Source: Flavobacterium gyeonganense
GTDB taxonomy: Bacteria; Bacteroidota; Bacteroidia; Flavobacteriales; Flavobacteriaceae
DNA: 64,000 nucleotides
Reading direction: 5' to 3'
Assembly: GCF_029625295.1 (NCBI RefSeq)
Contig: NZ_CP121112.1
Coordinates: 2,542,001 to 2,606,000, forward strand
Shown here in pieces: positions 32,957 to 41,805 of the stretch; position 1 is the first letter of the stretch, and each line of letters starts with the position of its first letter. A program made the position numbers and the translations under genes. The notes under the pieces are model-generated. The model ran no database searches, was not told where the DNA came from, and saw nothing but the letters and a program-made list of their open reading frames with translations.

Positions 32957-34996
32957 TTAATTCAATATTTTGTAGAATCCCTTTTCATTCGTTGGATGGA
33001 AAGGGATTTTTTGTTTTAAACAACTCTCTTTCCAATGTTTTTGAATAGTATATGAATTTGATGCATCAGCAATTATTATCTTAGGATGTAATGTTTTTAA
33101 AATCCGATCCAGATTAATTTTTGGTGACTGAATTAAAAGTAAAATGTCAGGTTGTATTTTATCCTGATAAATTCCTGTACTATCAATAATATAAATCTTA
33201 TTGTTATTAAAATATAGTGTGTTTTTGATTTGTATTTTCTTTTTTAAAGAGCTAAAATTGCCAACCAGATAGGAATTCAAAATACCGTTTTTTGATGTTT
33301 TCTTCAAAAAATCTTTATTACCCATCAAAGTAATGTTTTCTCCTTTTTTTACAGAAATGATTGTTTCTTTTTTCATGTTATAAATAATAATTTCCTGTTG
33401 GCTCTGGATATCTTTTTTAGTCATTATAAATGAGATTTGTAAAATAATTACAGCTGATAATGTCCAACATAGTTTTAAATAGGTTGGTTTTTTTATCCAA
33501 ATAATGGCAAACGTTATAAATAAGTAAAATGAAAATAAATAGTAATTGTTAAAACTAATGTCCTTTATTACAAAAGAATCAAATGAAGCTACAATATGAA
33601 TAACCTTATTTAAGAGGTAAATGCTTTTTTCTAAAATTTGAATCAGAAATTCCGGAGTGGCATTAAAAACGGCTAAAATCATTACCAATATCCCAACAAT
33701 CATTACGACAGATAAAATCGGGATAATAACAATATTGGTCACAAAAAATAATCCGGGAAACTGATGAAAATAATATAAACAGAGTGGCAAAGTGCCAATT
33801 TGTGCTGCAAACGAAACCGTCAAAACATTCCAGATGTTCATTACAATTTTGTTTTTAGGGTTCCATATATTTTTTAATACAGGCTGGAGCCAAATAATAA
33901 AAAATAATGCCAGATAACTTAGTTGGAAACCTACATCAAATAAAAAATAGGGTTCAAAAAGTAATATCAAAAAAAGGGAAACTAATAAAGTATGATAAGT
34001 ATTGTCGCTTCTTCGAAGATGATTGCCAATCGCAAGAAATGAAAACATGACTACTGAACGCAGTACAGAAGGGGATAAACCTGAAATTATTGCAAAGATA
34101 AATAGAGCCGTCAGAATGGCAATTAGTTTTATAAAAGAGCCTTTTCGTGTATTTCCAATTGGCTTTAGAACAAAACCAATCAGTAACATTATAAAACCGA
34201 CATGCAACCCTGAAACCGAAAGGATATGTGTAGCACCAGAAAATTGATAATCCTGAATAATTTCAGAAGATATTTCTTGTCTTTGACCCAGGATAAGAGC
34301 TAAAGCAACATTCATTTCAGTAGGAGCAAAATGTTGCTTATTAAGGTTATTTACAATCCTAGAGTGTAATTTTGCCGTGTAATACCAAATGTCTTTTTTT
34401 ATTGTTTTATTAATTTTTATTTCCGATTTAGTAGCAAAAACCTGCGCATAAATTTGTTTGTCTTTCAGATACCGGGCATAGTCGAACTGGTTCGGATTTT
34501 TGGGACTGCTATTTTGCTGTAATGTAGTTTTTAAACGAATTGTGTTCCCAATTAAAAGTGAGTTAGGTAAGGTGTCTTTTTGGATATTTACAATAATTCT
34601 TCCTGTGTAATTTTGATTTTCAATTCGGCTAATGATCGCTATGTATCTGTCGTTATAGTCATTGCCTTTTAATTTCTCACGCAGGCAGAATGTTATTTGT
34701 TGTGGCTTTTCAAAAACATTTTTGCAATTTGTGTAATTTGTTTTTTGTAAAGACTCCGTATGAAATAACAAGGTGAGGCAGCCAATAAAAAATGCTGCCA
34801 AGTAAGTATTCAGGGTATAAAACGTTACAAGTTTCTTTTTCTTTTGTGATAAGAAGTAAGAAGTTATAAGAGATAGTAAGGCTGAAAAAAGAGCAAAACT
34901 TATATAAAGTAAATCAGGATTTAAATAATAACCAGCTAGAATGCCAATTATAAAAAAAATGGTGATTTTACTCAAAGGGTAATTTAATACTTTCAT
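32957..34996 (-). CDS. comEC: ComEC/Rec2-family DNA uptake channel protein
   Basis: 679 residues. Two N-terminal helices are followed by an OB-like DUF4131 region (about 30-200). The competence domain (about 215-480) has EISSEIIQDYQFSGATHILSVSGLHVGFIMLL, the family hallmark, then LSPSVLRSVVMFSFLAIG and many helices. The C-terminal metallo-beta-lactamase-like region is short and lacks obvious metal-binding HxHxDH, as in many Bacteroidetes members. ComEC moves single-stranded DNA across the inner membrane during natural transformation. Its 3' end carries, in antisense, the terminator of the convergent thioredoxin-like gene. Confidence 0.9.
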   Translation of the reverse strand: MKVLNYPLSKITIFFIIGILAGYYLNPDLLYISFALFSALLSLITSYFLSQKKKKLVTFYTLNTYLAAFFIGCLTLLFHTESLQKTNYTNCKNVFEKPQQITFCLREKLKGNDYNDRYIAIISRIENQNYTGRIIVNIQKDTLPNSLLIGNTIRLKTTLQQNSSPKNPNQFDYARYLKDKQIYAQVFATKSEIKINKTIKKDIWYYTAKLHSRIVNNLNKQHFAPTEMNVALALILGQRQEISSEIIQDYQFSGATHILSVSGLHVGFIMLLIGFVLKPIGNTRKGSFIKLIAILTALFIFAIISGLSPSVLRSVVMFSFLAIGNHLRRSDNTYHTLLVSLFLILLFEPYFLFDVGFQLSYLALFFIIWLQPVLKNIWNPKNKIVMNIWNVLTVSFAAQIGTLPLCLYYFHQFPGLFFVTNIVIIPILSVVMIVGILVMILAVFNATPEFLIQILEKSIYLLNKVIHIVASFDSFVIKDISFNNYYLFSFYLFITFAIIWIKKPTYLKLCWTLSAVIILQISFIMTKKDIQSQQEIIIYNMKKETIISVKKGENITLMGNKDFLKKTSKNGILNSYLVGNFSSLKKKIQIKNTLYFNNNKIYIIDSTGIYQDKIQPDILLLIQSPKINLDRILKTLHPKIIIADASNSYTIQKHWKESCLKQKIPFHPTNEKGFYKILN
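32976..33012 (+). terminator. Terminator of the CXXC-less thioredoxin gene, inside comEC
   Basis: AATCCCTTT (32976-32984) pairs with AAAGGGATT (33000-33008), followed by a T run to 33012. It works for the plus-strand gene ending at 32953 but lies within the last codons of the minus-strand comEC gene. The two functions share the same bases. Confidence 0.7.
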
Positions 34997-35048
34997 AATG
35001 TAAAAGTATTAAAAAATGTAAGAAAATTATCATTTTTTTTAATTAAAA

Positions 35049-35528
35049 CTATTCGAGTATTCTGTTGATCTGAACAAATGAAGTTTTATAATAATTCTCT
35101 TTTGTTGACGAAATAATTACTCCTTTTGAAGTTGAGGAGTGGACAAATTTTATTTCATCACGACTTGCCTCTGTTATAAGCCCAACATGATTAATTTGCT
35201 TGCTTTTGTTGGTTTTAAAGAAAATTAAATCCCCTTTTTTTGCATCATCGAATTTTATTACTCTTCCAATTTTCGATTGTTCGTAAGAACTTCTGGGAAG
35301 TTCAATATTTTCTGTTTTGAAAGTAGAAAAGACTAAACCTGAGCAATCAAAACCAGCTTTTGTAGTGCCAGCAGGTTTATAAACAACTCCAATATTATTA
35401 GTTGCAGTTTCAATTAATTTATTTACTACATATTTTGTGTCTTTTTTAGATTCTTTATTTGAGATTGAACCTGTTTTACATGATATCAACAAAATAGGAA
35501 ACAGTATTAGTAAAAATGCCTTTTTCAA
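35049..35528 (-). CDS. NlpC/P60-family cell-wall peptidase, lipoprotein
   Basis: 159 residues. A lipoprotein signal (MKKAFLLILFPILLISC, Cys 17) is followed by the NlpC/P60 domain. The catalytic Cys is in KAGFDCSGLVFSTF, the His in QINHVGLITEA, and the third polar residue lies in the FVHSSTSKGVII strand. These enzymes cut peptide stems of peptidoglycan, usually gamma-D-Glu-diaminopimelate bonds. It is the gene before comEC in a minus-strand run, 12 bp behind lpxB. Confidence 0.9.
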   Translation of the reverse strand: MKKAFLLILFPILLISCKTGSISNKESKKDTKYVVNKLIETATNNIGVVYKPAGTTKAGFDCSGLVFSTFKTENIELPRSSYEQSKIGRVIKFDDAKKGDLIFFKTNKSKQINHVGLITEASRDEIKFVHSSTSKGVIISSTKENYYKTSFVQINRILE

Positions 35529-35539
35529 AATGAAAATTT

Positions 35540-36658
35540 TTATTGTTTTTTTAAATCAGCGACAATAAGACTGGCTGTTTTTTTACTGGCTCCAATTCCT
35601 CCAAGCTTTTGTTCTAAAAGATTATATTTTTTTAATATTTCCTTACGATAATCCGGATCTAATAATTTTTGTAATTCTTCTTTGATTCTTTTTGTGTTAC
35701 ATTCATTTTGAATTAATTCGGTTACGACTTCTTCATCCATAATCAAATTAACCAGTGAGATATATTTTAAAGTAATAATTCTTTTCGCGATTTGATACGA
35801 TGCCCAGCTTCCTTTATAACAAACTACTTCAGGAACTTTAAAAAGTGCAGTTTCTAAAGTTGCAGTTCCTGAAGTAACTAAAGCGGCTCTTGAAGAACGT
35901 AATAAATCATACGTTTTATTCGAAATGAATTTGATGTTTTTACTTGAAATAAATTGCTGGTAGAATTCAAAATCCTGACTGGGAGCACCGGCAATGACAA
36001 ATTGATAATCTTTAAAATCATCAACAACGCTTAACATCACGGCTAGCATTTTTGTGATTTCCTGTTTTCGGCTGCCAGGTAAGACCGCAATAATTGGCTT
36101 ATCACTTAATTGATTTTCTTTTCTAAAAATAACTTCATCGAAAGCAGGCTGATTATGAATAGCATCAATTAAAGGATGTCCGACAAATTCTACCGGAAAA
36201 CCATGTTTGTCTTCGTAAAAGCCTTTCTCGAAAGGTAAAATTACGAACATTTTATCTACATCATTTTTTATTGCTGTAATCCGGCTTTCTTTCCAGGCCC
36301 AAATTTGAGGTGAAATGTAATAATGTGTTTTATAATGCAATGTTTTTGCCCATTTAGCAATTCGCATATTAAATCCCGGGTAATCAATAAAAATGATAAC
36401 GTCAGGATGAAATTCTGAAATATCTTTTTTGCAGAATTTAATATTGTTTAATATCGTTTTTAAATTAAAAACGACTTCAACAAAGCCCATAAAAGCCAAT
36501 TCACGATAGTGTTTTACTAAAGTTCCGCCTGCTTTTTGCATTAAATCCCCTCCCCAAAATCTAATTTCAGCTTCAGGATCCTCTTGATATAAGGCTTTCA
36601 TTAAATTAGAACCGTGTAAATCACCAGAAGCTTCGCCTGCAATAATGTAGTATTTCAT
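35540..36658 (-). CDS. lpxB: Lipid-A-disaccharide synthase
   Basis: 372 residues, normal for LpxB. The N terminus MKYYIIAGEASGDLHGSNLMKAL is the family signature. FIDYPGFNMRIAKWAK, HYYISPQIWAWKESR, VGHPLIDAI, AVLPGSRKQEI and ALVTSGTATLETALFKVPEVVCYK follow in the expected order. It joins UDP-2,3-diacylglucosamine and lipid X into the lipid A disaccharide at the inner face of the membrane. It sits in a run surE - hypothetical - lpxB - nlpC - comEC. Confidence 0.97.
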   Translation of the reverse strand: MKYYIIAGEASGDLHGSNLMKALYQEDPEAEIRFWGGDLMQKAGGTLVKHYRELAFMGFVEVVFNLKTILNNIKFCKKDISEFHPDVIIFIDYPGFNMRIAKWAKTLHYKTHYYISPQIWAWKESRITAIKNDVDKMFVILPFEKGFYEDKHGFPVEFVGHPLIDAIHNQPAFDEVIFRKENQLSDKPIIAVLPGSRKQEITKMLAVMLSVVDDFKDYQFVIAGAPSQDFEFYQQFISSKNIKFISNKTYDLLRSSRAALVTSGTATLETALFKVPEVVCYKGSWASYQIAKRIITLKYISLVNLIMDEEVVTELIQNECNTKRIKEELQKLLDPDYRKEILKKYNLLEQKLGGIGASKKTASLIVADLKKQ

Positions 36659-36697
36659 ACTTTTAGTATTTTTTTAAAGGAACACAAAGATAGTAAC

Positions 36698-36970
36698 TTA
36701 AATCAGTAAAGTTGAGAATGCCAAAACAATCACTGCAAAGATGACGCCTCCTGCCATAGATTCTTTATTCCTTTTTAACAAAATTGCAAAAACAGCAAGA
36801 TCTAAAGTGGTACCTAATGTAATTACTTTTCCTAAATAGCCATTCTCTTTAATGGTCTTGATTGCATATAGAATATCAAAATCTGTAAAAAAAGTAATGA
36901 ACAAACAAGTTCCAATTAAAGAAGTCAAAATTCCGACAATGAAGCCAATTAGTATGTCTTTTTTATTCAT
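36698..36970 (-). CDS. Small three-helix membrane protein between surE and lpxB
   Basis: 90 residues. Hydrophobic segments lie at about 5-28, 48-65 and 70-90 (IGFIVGILTSLIGTCLFITFF, LGTTLDLAVFAILL, AGGVIFAVIVLAFSTLLI). The start overlaps the surE stop by 8 bp, pointing to translational coupling. I recognise no family. The position in an envelope gene run suggests an envelope role (inference). Confidence 0.7.
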   Translation of the reverse strand: MNKKDILIGFIVGILTSLIGTCLFITFFTDFDILYAIKTIKENGYLGKVITLGTTLDLAVFAILLKRNKESMAGGVIFAVIVLAFSTLLI

Positions 36971-37742
36971 TTAAATTCCATGTATTTAGTTGTTGAATCG
37001 CATGATGGGCAGTCAAATCAAACTGAACAGGAACTACAGAAACATAGCCATTTTCTAACGCCCATTCATCTGTGTCATCTCCTTTATCCTGATTTACAAA
37101 TTCGCCAGAAAGCCAGTAATAGTCCTTTCCAAAAGGCGTTTGTCTTTTATCAAATTTTTCTACCCACATTGCTTTTGCCTGTCTGCAGACCTTAATGCCT
37201 TTGATTTCTTTTTCTTTCAGGTTTGGAATATTAACATTTAGAACCACGCCTTGTGGTAATTTTTTTTCAAGAGTTTCCAAAACTATTTTTTTTATAAATG
37301 TTTTGGCGGGCTCAAAATTTGCGTTCCAGTTATAATCCAATAATGAAAAGCCTATAGCAGGGATTCCTTCAATACCTGCTTCAACAGCCGCACTCATGGT
37401 TCCGGAATAAATTACATTTATAGAAGAATTTGAACCGTGATTGATTCCGGATACACATAAATCAGGTTTCATTTTCAAAATTTCATTTACGGCTAATTTT
37501 ACGCAATCTACAGGAGTTCCTGAGCAACTATATTCTGTAATCGGATCATTTTCTTTAGATATTTTGTTAAGGTATAAAGTATTGTTTATAGTAATAGCGT
37601 GCCCGGTTGCGCTTTGAGGTTTATCGGGGGCAACAACAATTACCTCTCCAATAGTTTTCATAATTTCTATTAAACTTCTTATACCAGGAGCAGTAATGCC
37701 ATCATCGTTGGTAACTAATATTAAAGGCTTTTTAGTTTTCAT
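36963..37742 (-). CDS. surE: 5'/3'-nucleotidase SurE
   Basis: 259 residues from MKTKKPLILVTNDDGITAPG. A longer in-frame start at 37781 adds an unlikely Cys-rich stretch and is rejected. Signatures are VTNDDG (metal-binding Asp pair), VVVAPDKPQSATGHAITI, CSGTPVDCVKLAV, and SGINHGSNSSINVIYSGTMSAAVEA. SurE removes phosphate from nucleoside 5'- or 3'-monophosphates and is often found beside lpxB in Bacteroidetes. It is the first gene of the run. Confidence 0.96.
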   Translation of the reverse strand: MKTKKPLILVTNDDGITAPGIRSLIEIMKTIGEVIVVAPDKPQSATGHAITINNTLYLNKISKENDPITEYSCSGTPVDCVKLAVNEILKMKPDLCVSGINHGSNSSINVIYSGTMSAAVEAGIEGIPAIGFSLLDYNWNANFEPAKTFIKKIVLETLEKKLPQGVVLNVNIPNLKEKEIKGIKVCRQAKAMWVEKFDKRQTPFGKDYYWLSGEFVNQDKGDDTDEWALENGYVSVVPVQFDLTAHHAIQQLNTWNLNE

Positions 37743-37922
37743 AAATAAAGATTTAACACAAATGTAGGTACAGATTTTCATAGAATACCAACAAATAAAT
37801 TAAAATTTGTCAACTAAATTATCAATGTTTTTAGTGATTGAAAGATTTTTATATCTTTAACAAAAAATTATAGAAGGGTTGGCTTTATTGGCTTGATTTT
37901 TACTATAACTTAGAGAAAAAAA

Positions 37923-40112
37923 TTGATGAATGCTATTATTAAATTTATGAAAAGAAATTATAAAATCCTTATAGCCGTATTATGCTTGTCTGTAACCTTG
38001 TTTGCTTTCAAGGTTAATGCAGATAAAACTGTAGATCCGGATCCTAATAAAGATAAAATGCTTTTAGAAATATTGGCATTTGTTATAGAAAAAGGGCATT
38101 ATAATCCGCCGCCAATTGATGATGAATTTTCAAAAGGAATTTTCAAAGATTATATTGATGCGCTGGATCCCTCAAAAAGATTTTTTCTGCAGTCTGATAT
38201 TGATGAATTCAGACAGTATGAATTAATGCTGGATGATCAGTTCATCAACAAGGATTTGACGTTTTTTAATCTTACTTATGCCAGATTAATGAAACGTATG
38301 GAAGAAAGCAAAAAAAGATATAAAACGATTTTAGCACAGCCATTCAATTATAATATTGATGAAACTTTTAATGCAGATTATGAAAAAATCCCATATGCAA
38401 AAAGTACTACTGAAATTAATGAAAGATGGAGAATGCAGATTAAATTATCAACTCTTTCTTCTTTGGTAACAAAGCAAAAGTTAGAAGAAGATAAAAAGAA
38501 AACAGATCCGTCATATAAAGTAAAATCTTTTGAAGCTTTAGAGAAAGAAACACGTGAAAGTTCTCTTAAATCATTGGATGATAATTTTAGTTTAATAAAA
38601 GATCTAGATAAGCAAGATTGGTTTTCTGTTTATGTAAACTCAATAATGACTCGTTTTGATCCGCACACCAGCTATTTTGCACCAGAAGAAAAAGATCGTT
38701 TTGATGTAAATATTAGTGGAAAATTAGAAGGAATTGGAGCCCGTTTGACTAAGAAAAACGATTTCACACAAATTGATGAATTGATTTCCGGTGGTCCGGC
38801 CTGGAAAGGAAAGGAGCTTGAATCAGGCGATTTGATACTGAAGGTAGGACAAGGAAAGGAAGAGCCTGTAGATGTAGTAGGTATGCGTCTGGATGATGTT
38901 GTGAAAAAAATCAAAGGGCATAAAGGTACAGAAGTAAGACTTACTGTTAAAAAGGTAGACGGAAGTATCAAAGTTATTTCAATTATCAGAGATGTAGTTG
39001 AGATAGAAGAAACATACGCTAAGTCAAGTATTGTTGAAAAAAACGGATTGAAATATGGTGTAATTTATTTACCTAAATTTTATATCGATTTTGAAAACAA
39101 AGACGGCCGCGATGCGGGTAAAGATATTGCGCTGGAAGTTGAAAGACTTAAAAAAGAAAATATTAGCGGAATTGTACTTGATGTGCGTGATGATGGTGGC
39201 GGATCACTTTCGACTGTAGTTGATATTGCAGGGCTTTTTATCGAAGAAGGTCCAATTGTTCAGGTAAAATCAGCGGGCAAAAAGAAAGAGGTTTTATACG
39301 ATAAAGATAAAAAAATTGAGTGGGATGGACCATTGGTAATAATGGTAAACAGTTTTTCTGCCTCAGCATCTGAAATATTGGCAGCAGCAATTCAGGATTA
39401 CAAACGAGGTGTAATCATTGGTAGTAAACAAACGTATGGAAAAGGTACTGTTCAGACTGTTATCGATTTGAATCAGTTTGTTCGTAATAGTGATTTTGGT
39501 GATTTTGGAGCCTTGAAAGCAACTGCTCAAAAGTTTTATAGAATCAATGGAGGTTCAACTCAACTTGAAGGAGTAAAAAGCGATGTTGTCATGCCGGATC
39601 GTTACGCTTATTTAAAAATGGGTGAGCGCGATATGGATAATGCAATGCCTTGGGATAAAATTGATCCTGCAAACTATAATGTATGGAATTCAAATGAAAA
39701 CTTTAGTCAGGCGATATCCAATAGTAAAATTAGAATTGCTCAAAATCCTCAGTTTAAATTAATAGAGGATAATGCGAAATGGATTGATGTTAAAAACAAA
39801 GAAAACACATACAGCTTAAATATTAAAAATTTCAAAGCCACACAGGAGCAAGTTGAAAGCGAAGGCAAAAAATACAAACCAATTGCTGATTATAAAAATA
39901 ATCTGGTTTTTAAATCATTGCCTTATGAAAATCTTGAAATAGCTAAAGATGCTTCTTTAAAAGAAAAAAGAGAAGCATGGCATAAGGCTTTGTCAAAAGA
40001 CATATATGTTGAGGAGGCTTTAAATGTATTAGACGATCTACAGCCTAAAGGTAATGTTAATAAGCAAACCAATTCCTCTAAATTAAAAAAAGACAAAGTT
40101 GTTAAGTCTTAA
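37923..40112 (+). CDS. prc: C-terminal processing (tail-specific) protease, S41 family
   Basis: 729 residues. A signal/anchor helix lies at about 12-30, with an alternative start 8 codons later. An N-terminal helical region (about 45-235) is followed by a PDZ domain (about 245-330: GIGARLTKKNDFTQIDELISGGPAWKG) and the S41 core (about 345-540). GIVLDVRDDGGGSLSTVVDIAG, MVNSFSASASEILAAAIQDY with the catalytic Ser near 479, and GSKQTYGKGTVQT with the catalytic Lys mark the active site. A C-terminal DUF3340-like helical part follows. It trims or degrades periplasmic proteins. Confidence 0.93.
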   Translation: MMNAIIKFMKRNYKILIAVLCLSVTLFAFKVNADKTVDPDPNKDKMLLEILAFVIEKGHYNPPPIDDEFSKGIFKDYIDALDPSKRFFLQSDIDEFRQYELMLDDQFINKDLTFFNLTYARLMKRMEESKKRYKTILAQPFNYNIDETFNADYEKIPYAKSTTEINERWRMQIKLSTLSSLVTKQKLEEDKKKTDPSYKVKSFEALEKETRESSLKSLDDNFSLIKDLDKQDWFSVYVNSIMTRFDPHTSYFAPEEKDRFDVNISGKLEGIGARLTKKNDFTQIDELISGGPAWKGKELESGDLILKVGQGKEEPVDVVGMRLDDVVKKIKGHKGTEVRLTVKKVDGSIKVISIIRDVVEIEETYAKSSIVEKNGLKYGVIYLPKFYIDFENKDGRDAGKDIALEVERLKKENISGIVLDVRDDGGGSLSTVVDIAGLFIEEGPIVQVKSAGKKKEVLYDKDKKIEWDGPLVIMVNSFSASASEILAAAIQDYKRGVIIGSKQTYGKGTVQTVIDLNQFVRNSDFGDFGALKATAQKFYRINGGSTQLEGVKSDVVMPDRYAYLKMGERDMDNAMPWDKIDPANYNVWNSNENFSQAISNSKIRIAQNPQFKLIEDNAKWIDVKNKENTYSLNIKNFKATQEQVESEGKKYKPIADYKNNLVFKSLPYENLEIAKDASLKEKREAWHKALSKDIYVEEALNVLDDLQPKGNVNKQTNSSKLKKDKVVKS

Positions 40113-40138
40113 TATTAATTGTACTTACATAAAAAGTT

Positions 40139-40174
40139 AAAGCTCCATATTTCTTGATTTATGGAGCTTTTTTT
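40139..40174 (+). terminator. Terminator after the processing protease
   Basis: AAAGCTCCAT (40139-40148) pairs perfectly with ATGGAGCTTT (40161-40170), with a 12-base loop and a T7 run. The ATG inside the right arm is not a gene start. Confidence 0.85.
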
Positions 40175-40196
40175 GAAAACATATTTAATTACATAC

Positions 40197-40970
40197 ATGA
40201 AAAAAATACTCGGTTTATTTTTAATTACATTTTGTGTAATCTCTTGTAAAAAAGATGAAAATAAAGTATTGATGGCTCAAAATATATTGGTTGATTACAA
40301 ACAAAATATTTCTCAATCAGGTTATACTGTTGATTATCTTCCAACTTCTACAACAAAGCAAATTGTAAAACATGATTATTATACTTTGTCATACAATGAA
40401 AAATTTGAACAGGCAGAATGGGTGGCATATGAATTAAAGAAAGAGTATTTGAAAGATAATGATTTTAAAAGGCCTTATTTTATTGAAGACCCGAAGGTGA
40501 CCACCAGATCGGCAGACTGGAGGAATTACAAAAAATCCGGATACGATAAAGGGCATCTTTGCCCTGCAGGAGATATGGAGTTTGATAAAAAAGCATACGA
40601 CGATACATTTTATACTTCGAATATTTCACCTCAGAACCATGAATTTAATAGCGGAATCTGGAATCGTCTAGAAAATAAAGTTCGTTATTGGGCTGGAAAG
40701 TATAATGCTATTTATGTAGTTACCGGAGGAATTTTAAGGGATTCTGATAAAAAAATAGGAACAGAAAAGGTTTCTGTTCCTAAATATTTTTATAAAATTG
40801 TTTTGGCTAAATCAGGAAAGGAACACAAGGCAATTGCTTTTTTGATTCCGAATGAAAAAAGCCAAAAGGGAATTTACGAGTTTGTAGTTCCCGTTGAAAC
40901 TTTAGAAAAAATGACCGGAATTGATTTCTTCCCTAATTTAAAAAACTTAAAAAGCGGTAAGGACTTTTAA
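40197..40970 (+). CDS. DNA/RNA non-specific endonuclease, exported lipoprotein
   Basis: 257 residues from the ATG at 40197. A lipobox (LITFCVISC, Cys near 18) places it in the envelope. The NUC1-type motif is KSGYDKGHLCPAGDM, with the catalytic His and the metal-binding Asn downstream in TSNISPQNHEFNSGIWNRLENKVR. WVAYEL and YVVTGGIL are also typical. It cleaves DNA and RNA without sequence preference, perhaps for nutrient scavenging. The last 24 bp overlap the end of rpe on the other strand. Confidence 0.93.
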   Translation: MKKILGLFLITFCVISCKKDENKVLMAQNILVDYKQNISQSGYTVDYLPTSTTKQIVKHDYYTLSYNEKFEQAEWVAYELKKEYLKDNDFKRPYFIEDPKVTTRSADWRNYKKSGYDKGHLCPAGDMEFDKKAYDDTFYTSNISPQNHEFNSGIWNRLENKVRYWAGKYNAIYVVTGGILRDSDKKIGTEKVSVPKYFYKIVLAKSGKEHKAIAFLIPNEKSQKGIYEFVVPVETLEKMTGIDFFPNLKNLKSGKDF

Positions 40971-41609
40971 ATCGGCAATAGTTGCTATTGGGTTTTCTGC
41001 TTTAAAAACAAAGCTTCCTGCAACTAATACATCAGCTCCTGCTTCTGTTAATTGTTTTGCATTTTTATTGGTTACACCGCCGTCAATTTCGATTAGTGTT
41101 GAAGCGTTTTTACGATTAATTAATGCTTTTAGTTTTTTTACTTTGTCATAAGTGTTTTCTATGAACGACTGGCCTCCAAAACCAGGATTTACACTCATAA
41201 TACAAACTAAGTCAATGTCATTTATTACATCTTCTAATAAATCTATATTTGTGTGAGGATTGATTGCAACACCCGCTTTCATTCCTTCGGCTTTAATAGC
41301 TTGTAAAGTTCTGTGTAAGTGGGTACAGGCTTCGTAATGTACTGTTAAATTATTGGCTCCGAGATCTGCAAAAGTTTTGATGTAACGGTCAGGATCGACA
41401 ATCATTAGGTGTACATCGATTGTTTTGTTTGCATGTTTTGAGATTGCTTCTAAAACAGGCATTCCAAAAGAAATGTTAGGAACAAAAACTCCATCCATAA
41501 TATCAATATGAAACCAGTCAGCCTGGCTATTATTAATCATTTCAATATCACGTTGTAAATTGGCAAAATCAGCTGCAAGAACAGAAGGAGCAATAAGAGT
41601 GTTTTTCAT
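40947..41609 (-). CDS. rpe: Ribulose-phosphate 3-epimerase
   Basis: 220 residues from MKNTLIAPSVLAADFANLQRD. Upstream in-frame codons to 41696 read through a terminator and are rejected. Motifs are WFHIDIMDGVFVPNISFG, VHLMIVDPDRYI, HYEACTHLHRTLQ, MSVNPGFGGQSFI, and IEIDGGVTNKNAKQLTEAGADVLVAGSFVF, which give the TIM-barrel metal and phosphate sites. It interconverts ribulose-5-phosphate and xylulose-5-phosphate in the pentose phosphate pathway. It converges on the nuclease gene with a 24-bp overlap. Confidence 0.97.
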   Translation of the reverse strand: MKNTLIAPSVLAADFANLQRDIEMINNSQADWFHIDIMDGVFVPNISFGMPVLEAISKHANKTIDVHLMIVDPDRYIKTFADLGANNLTVHYEACTHLHRTLQAIKAEGMKAGVAINPHTNIDLLEDVINDIDLVCIMSVNPGFGGQSFIENTYDKVKKLKALINRKNASTLIEIDGGVTNKNAKQLTEAGADVLVAGSFVFKAENPIATIADLKVLTAF

Positions 41610-41654
41610 TGTTGTTAGTTGTGATGCGTTATTTTTTGCAAAGGTAATTATAAA

Positions 41655-41686
41655 AAATAAAAAACTCCGGTAATCAGCCGGAGTTT
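41655..41686 (-). terminator. Terminator of the primary sigma factor gene
   Basis: AAACTCCGG (41662-41670) pairs perfectly with CCGGAGTTT (41678-41686), 7-base loop. On the minus strand a long T-rich run follows. It lies between rpoD and rpe, so rpe must have its own promoter or depend on read-through. Confidence 0.82.
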
Positions 41687-41740
41687 CAATCATCAATCAA
41701 AAAACGAACAGTCAATCAAACTGTTGTTTGCGTTACAAAG

Positions 41741-41796
41741 GTTTCATATTTCATGTGTCAAGTTACAAAAAGTAACCTGAAACTTTAACCTGAAAC
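41741..41796. repeat. Imperfect inverted repeat behind rpoD, CCTGAAA-type
   Basis: GTTTCATATTTC...AAGTTAC (41741-41766) and GTAACCTGAAA...CCTGAAAC (41772-41796) are imperfect inverted copies around AAAAA. The right arm holds two CCTGAAAC units, also seen in tandem at 58573-58600. The location is the 3' flank of rpoD. Confidence 0.5.
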
Positions 41797-41805
41797 AAAT
41801 ATTGT

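Noticed and set aside
40161..40196. Earlier ATG for the nuclease gene
   Set aside because: It lies inside the right arm of the preceding terminator. The ATG at 40197 opens a proper lipoprotein signal.
41610..41696. N-terminal extension of rpe
   Set aside because: It would translate through a terminator stem and adds residues that the family lacks.
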